DNA of 64,000 nt from positions 682,001 to 746,000 of the forward strand of contig NZ_ACQA01000002.1 of assembly GCF_000182645.1 (NCBI RefSeq), given 5' to 3'. Below the pieces are notes generated by a model. It was not told the origin of the DNA. It made no database searches and was given only the letters and a program-made list of their open reading frames with translations. The position numbers were made by a program, and so were the translations under genes. Shown here piece after piece: positions 62,890 through 64,000 of the stretch. The number at the start of each line of letters is the position of its first letter. Positions within the stretch are counted from its first letter, which is position 1. This DNA comes from Brucella intermedia LMG 3301 (GTDB lineage: Bacteria; Pseudomonadota; Alphaproteobacteria; Rhizobiales; Rhizobiaceae).

Positions 62890-64000
62890 TTGAAGTTGAA
62901 CGGATTGATTGCCTATCTCCGCAAAGCGGTTCTTGCGAGCTTTACCGGAGCGGTTGTCGCCGCAATGCCGGTGCAGGCGGTAGCGGAAACCCAGCCGGAC
63001 TACGCGCTCTCCATGCATGGAGACGTGGCGCTACCAGCCGACTTCACCCATTTTCCTTACGCAAATGCCGACGCACCGAAGGGCGGCGCGCTCACAATGG
63101 GCGTTGTCGGCACTTTCGACAGTCTCAATCCATTTGTGCTGAAAAGCATGCGTACAACGGCGCGCGGCCTGTTTCTTGACAGCGATCTGGGAAATCTGGT
63201 TTTCGAACCATTGATGCAGCGTTCGCGAAACGAACCTTTTACGCTCTATCCTCTCCTTGCGGAGAAAGTCTCTACCGATCCGGATCGCAAATGGGTCGAG
63301 TTCACGTTGAACCCGAAAGCGAGATGGTCTGACGGCCAACCGGTGACGGTGGACGATGTGCTCTTCACCTACGACATCCTGACGGAAAAGGGACGCCCTC
63401 CCTACAATAACCGGATGAGCCGTGTCGAAAAGATCGAGAAGACGGGCGAACGCTCCGTTCGCTTCACCTTCAACGACAAGTCGGACCGTGAGTTTCCCAT
63501 GCTTATCGCGTCCGTTATGCCCGTGCTGCCAAGGCACGCCATCGATCGCGAAACTTTTGGCAATTCGTCCCTTAAACCACCTGTTGGCAGCGGCCCGTAC
63601 CTTGTTTCCGGCGTGCAGCCCGGCCAGCGGATCGTCTACAAGCGCAACCCTGATTATTGGGGCAAGGATTTACCCTCCCAGCGCGGCCTCAACAATTTCG
63701 ACACTTTGACAGTCGAATATTATCGCAACGAAACTTCCCTTTTCGAGTCCTTCAAGAAGGGGTTGCTCGACGTCTTTATCGAAGCAAACCCGACCCGCTG
63801 GCAAAAGCTCTATGATTTCCCGGCGGTCAAACAGGGACGGGTTATCAAGGACAACTTTGAAAAAGGCACGCCAGCCAATCTGCTGGGATTCGTGTTCAAT
63901 ACGCGCCGCCCGATCTTCGCCGATCGGCGCATCCGGCAGGCGCTGGGGCTGCTGTTCGACTTTGAATGGGCCAACCGCAATCTCTTTGCCGATCAGTACC
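62890..64000 (+). CDS. yejA: Peptide ABC transporter substrate-binding protein YejA, N-terminal part
   Basis: The gene runs off the right edge; 370 residues are visible of about 600. The start is taken as TTG 62890, giving MKLNGLIAYLRKAV and a signal peptide ending MPVQAVA. The only earlier ATG is out of frame, so the start is less certain than the product. The mature part opens YALSMHGDVALPADFTHFPYAN and includes ARWSDGQPVTVDDVLFTYD, which marks SBP family 5 of the YejA branch. YejABEF imports peptides and contributes to antimicrobial peptide resistance in Brucella. The rest of the operon would lie to the right. Confidence 0.88.
   Translation, partial: MKLNGLIAYLRKAVLASFTGAVVAAMPVQAVAETQPDYALSMHGDVALPADFTHFPYANADAPKGGALTMGVVGTFDSLNPFVLKSMRTTARGLFLDSDLGNLVFEPLMQRSRNEPFTLYPLLAEKVSTDPDRKWVEFTLNPKARWSDGQPVTVDDVLFTYDILTEKGRPPYNNRMSRVEKIEKTGERSVRFTFNDKSDREFPMLIASVMPVLPRHAIDRETFGNSSLKPPVGSGPYLVSGVQPGQRIVYKRNPDYWGKDLPSQRGLNNFDTLTVEYYRNETSLFESFKKGLLDVFIEANPTRWQKLYDFPAVKQGRVIKDNFEKGTPANLLGFVFNTRRPIFADRRIRQALGLLFDFEWANRNLFADQY

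Overview
The window looks like part of a chromosome from the Brucella/Ochrobactrum group (order Hyphomicrobiales). The supporting signs are an Omp2-family porin whose mature N-terminus is close to Brucella Omp2a/2b, a RirA iron regulator with cysteines at 91, 99 and 105, the full bhu/hmu haem set, phosphatidylcholine synthase, an IalB-family protein, and short palindromic intergenic repeats of the kind common in this group. Gene density is that of a normal chromosome. I see no phage, insertion sequence or CRISPR array. Species assignment is inference; the extra Omp2-type porin and the PACE efflux gene would fit Ochrobactrum or an atypical Brucella.

Layout. 2-2911: end of an L-rhamnose locus (rhaD, rhaI). 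3014-3653: frameshifted alkB. 3987-11341: SDR, a polyamine-type ABC importer, a HisD-like dehydrogenase and a zinc alcohol dehydrogenase, forming a catabolic cluster that resembles sulfopropanediol (Hps) loci. 11468-15458: an Rrf2/thioredoxin-reductase-like pair, an EamA transporter, and a divergent PACE efflux/LysR pair. 15530-26075: three related OppA proteins, an Omp2-like porin, OppB, OppC and a fused OppDF. 26133-30172: frameshifted diguanylate cyclase, a DUF982 protein with a tiny membrane ORF, and an alcohol dehydrogenase with a divergent AraC regulator. 30309-34146: three-subunit GMC dehydrogenase (triheme cytochrome c, flavoprotein, Tat-exported small subunit). 34597-40277: two small unknown proteins, a doubly frameshifted siderophore receptor followed by an RhtX-type permease and a cupin, then crcB behind a fluoride riboswitch. 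40743-42081: tRNA-Ser(UGA), a DUF2171 protein and a YbaK deacylase.

42406-51197 is an iron and haem hub. It holds rirA, bhuVUT and hmuS, hmuP, the receptor bhuA, the haem oxygenase bhuQ, bfd and bfr. Together these cover haem uptake, haem breakdown, iron storage and iron release. ICE-like (Irr) palindromes lie upstream of rirA and of bfd-bfr, and a TGA-N9-TCA (RirA-type) site lies in the hmuP/bhuA promoter region.

51325-64000: rimO with a GNAT gene, a nucleoside-type BMP ABC importer, pcs coupled to a quinone oxidoreductase, a UbiH-family hydroxylase, hspQ, an IalB-family protein, and the first part of yejA, cut by the window edge. Three genes (alkB, the GGDEF gene and the siderophore receptor) carry single-base insertions that break otherwise well-conserved frames. 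They are either genuine recent pseudogenes or sequence errors.
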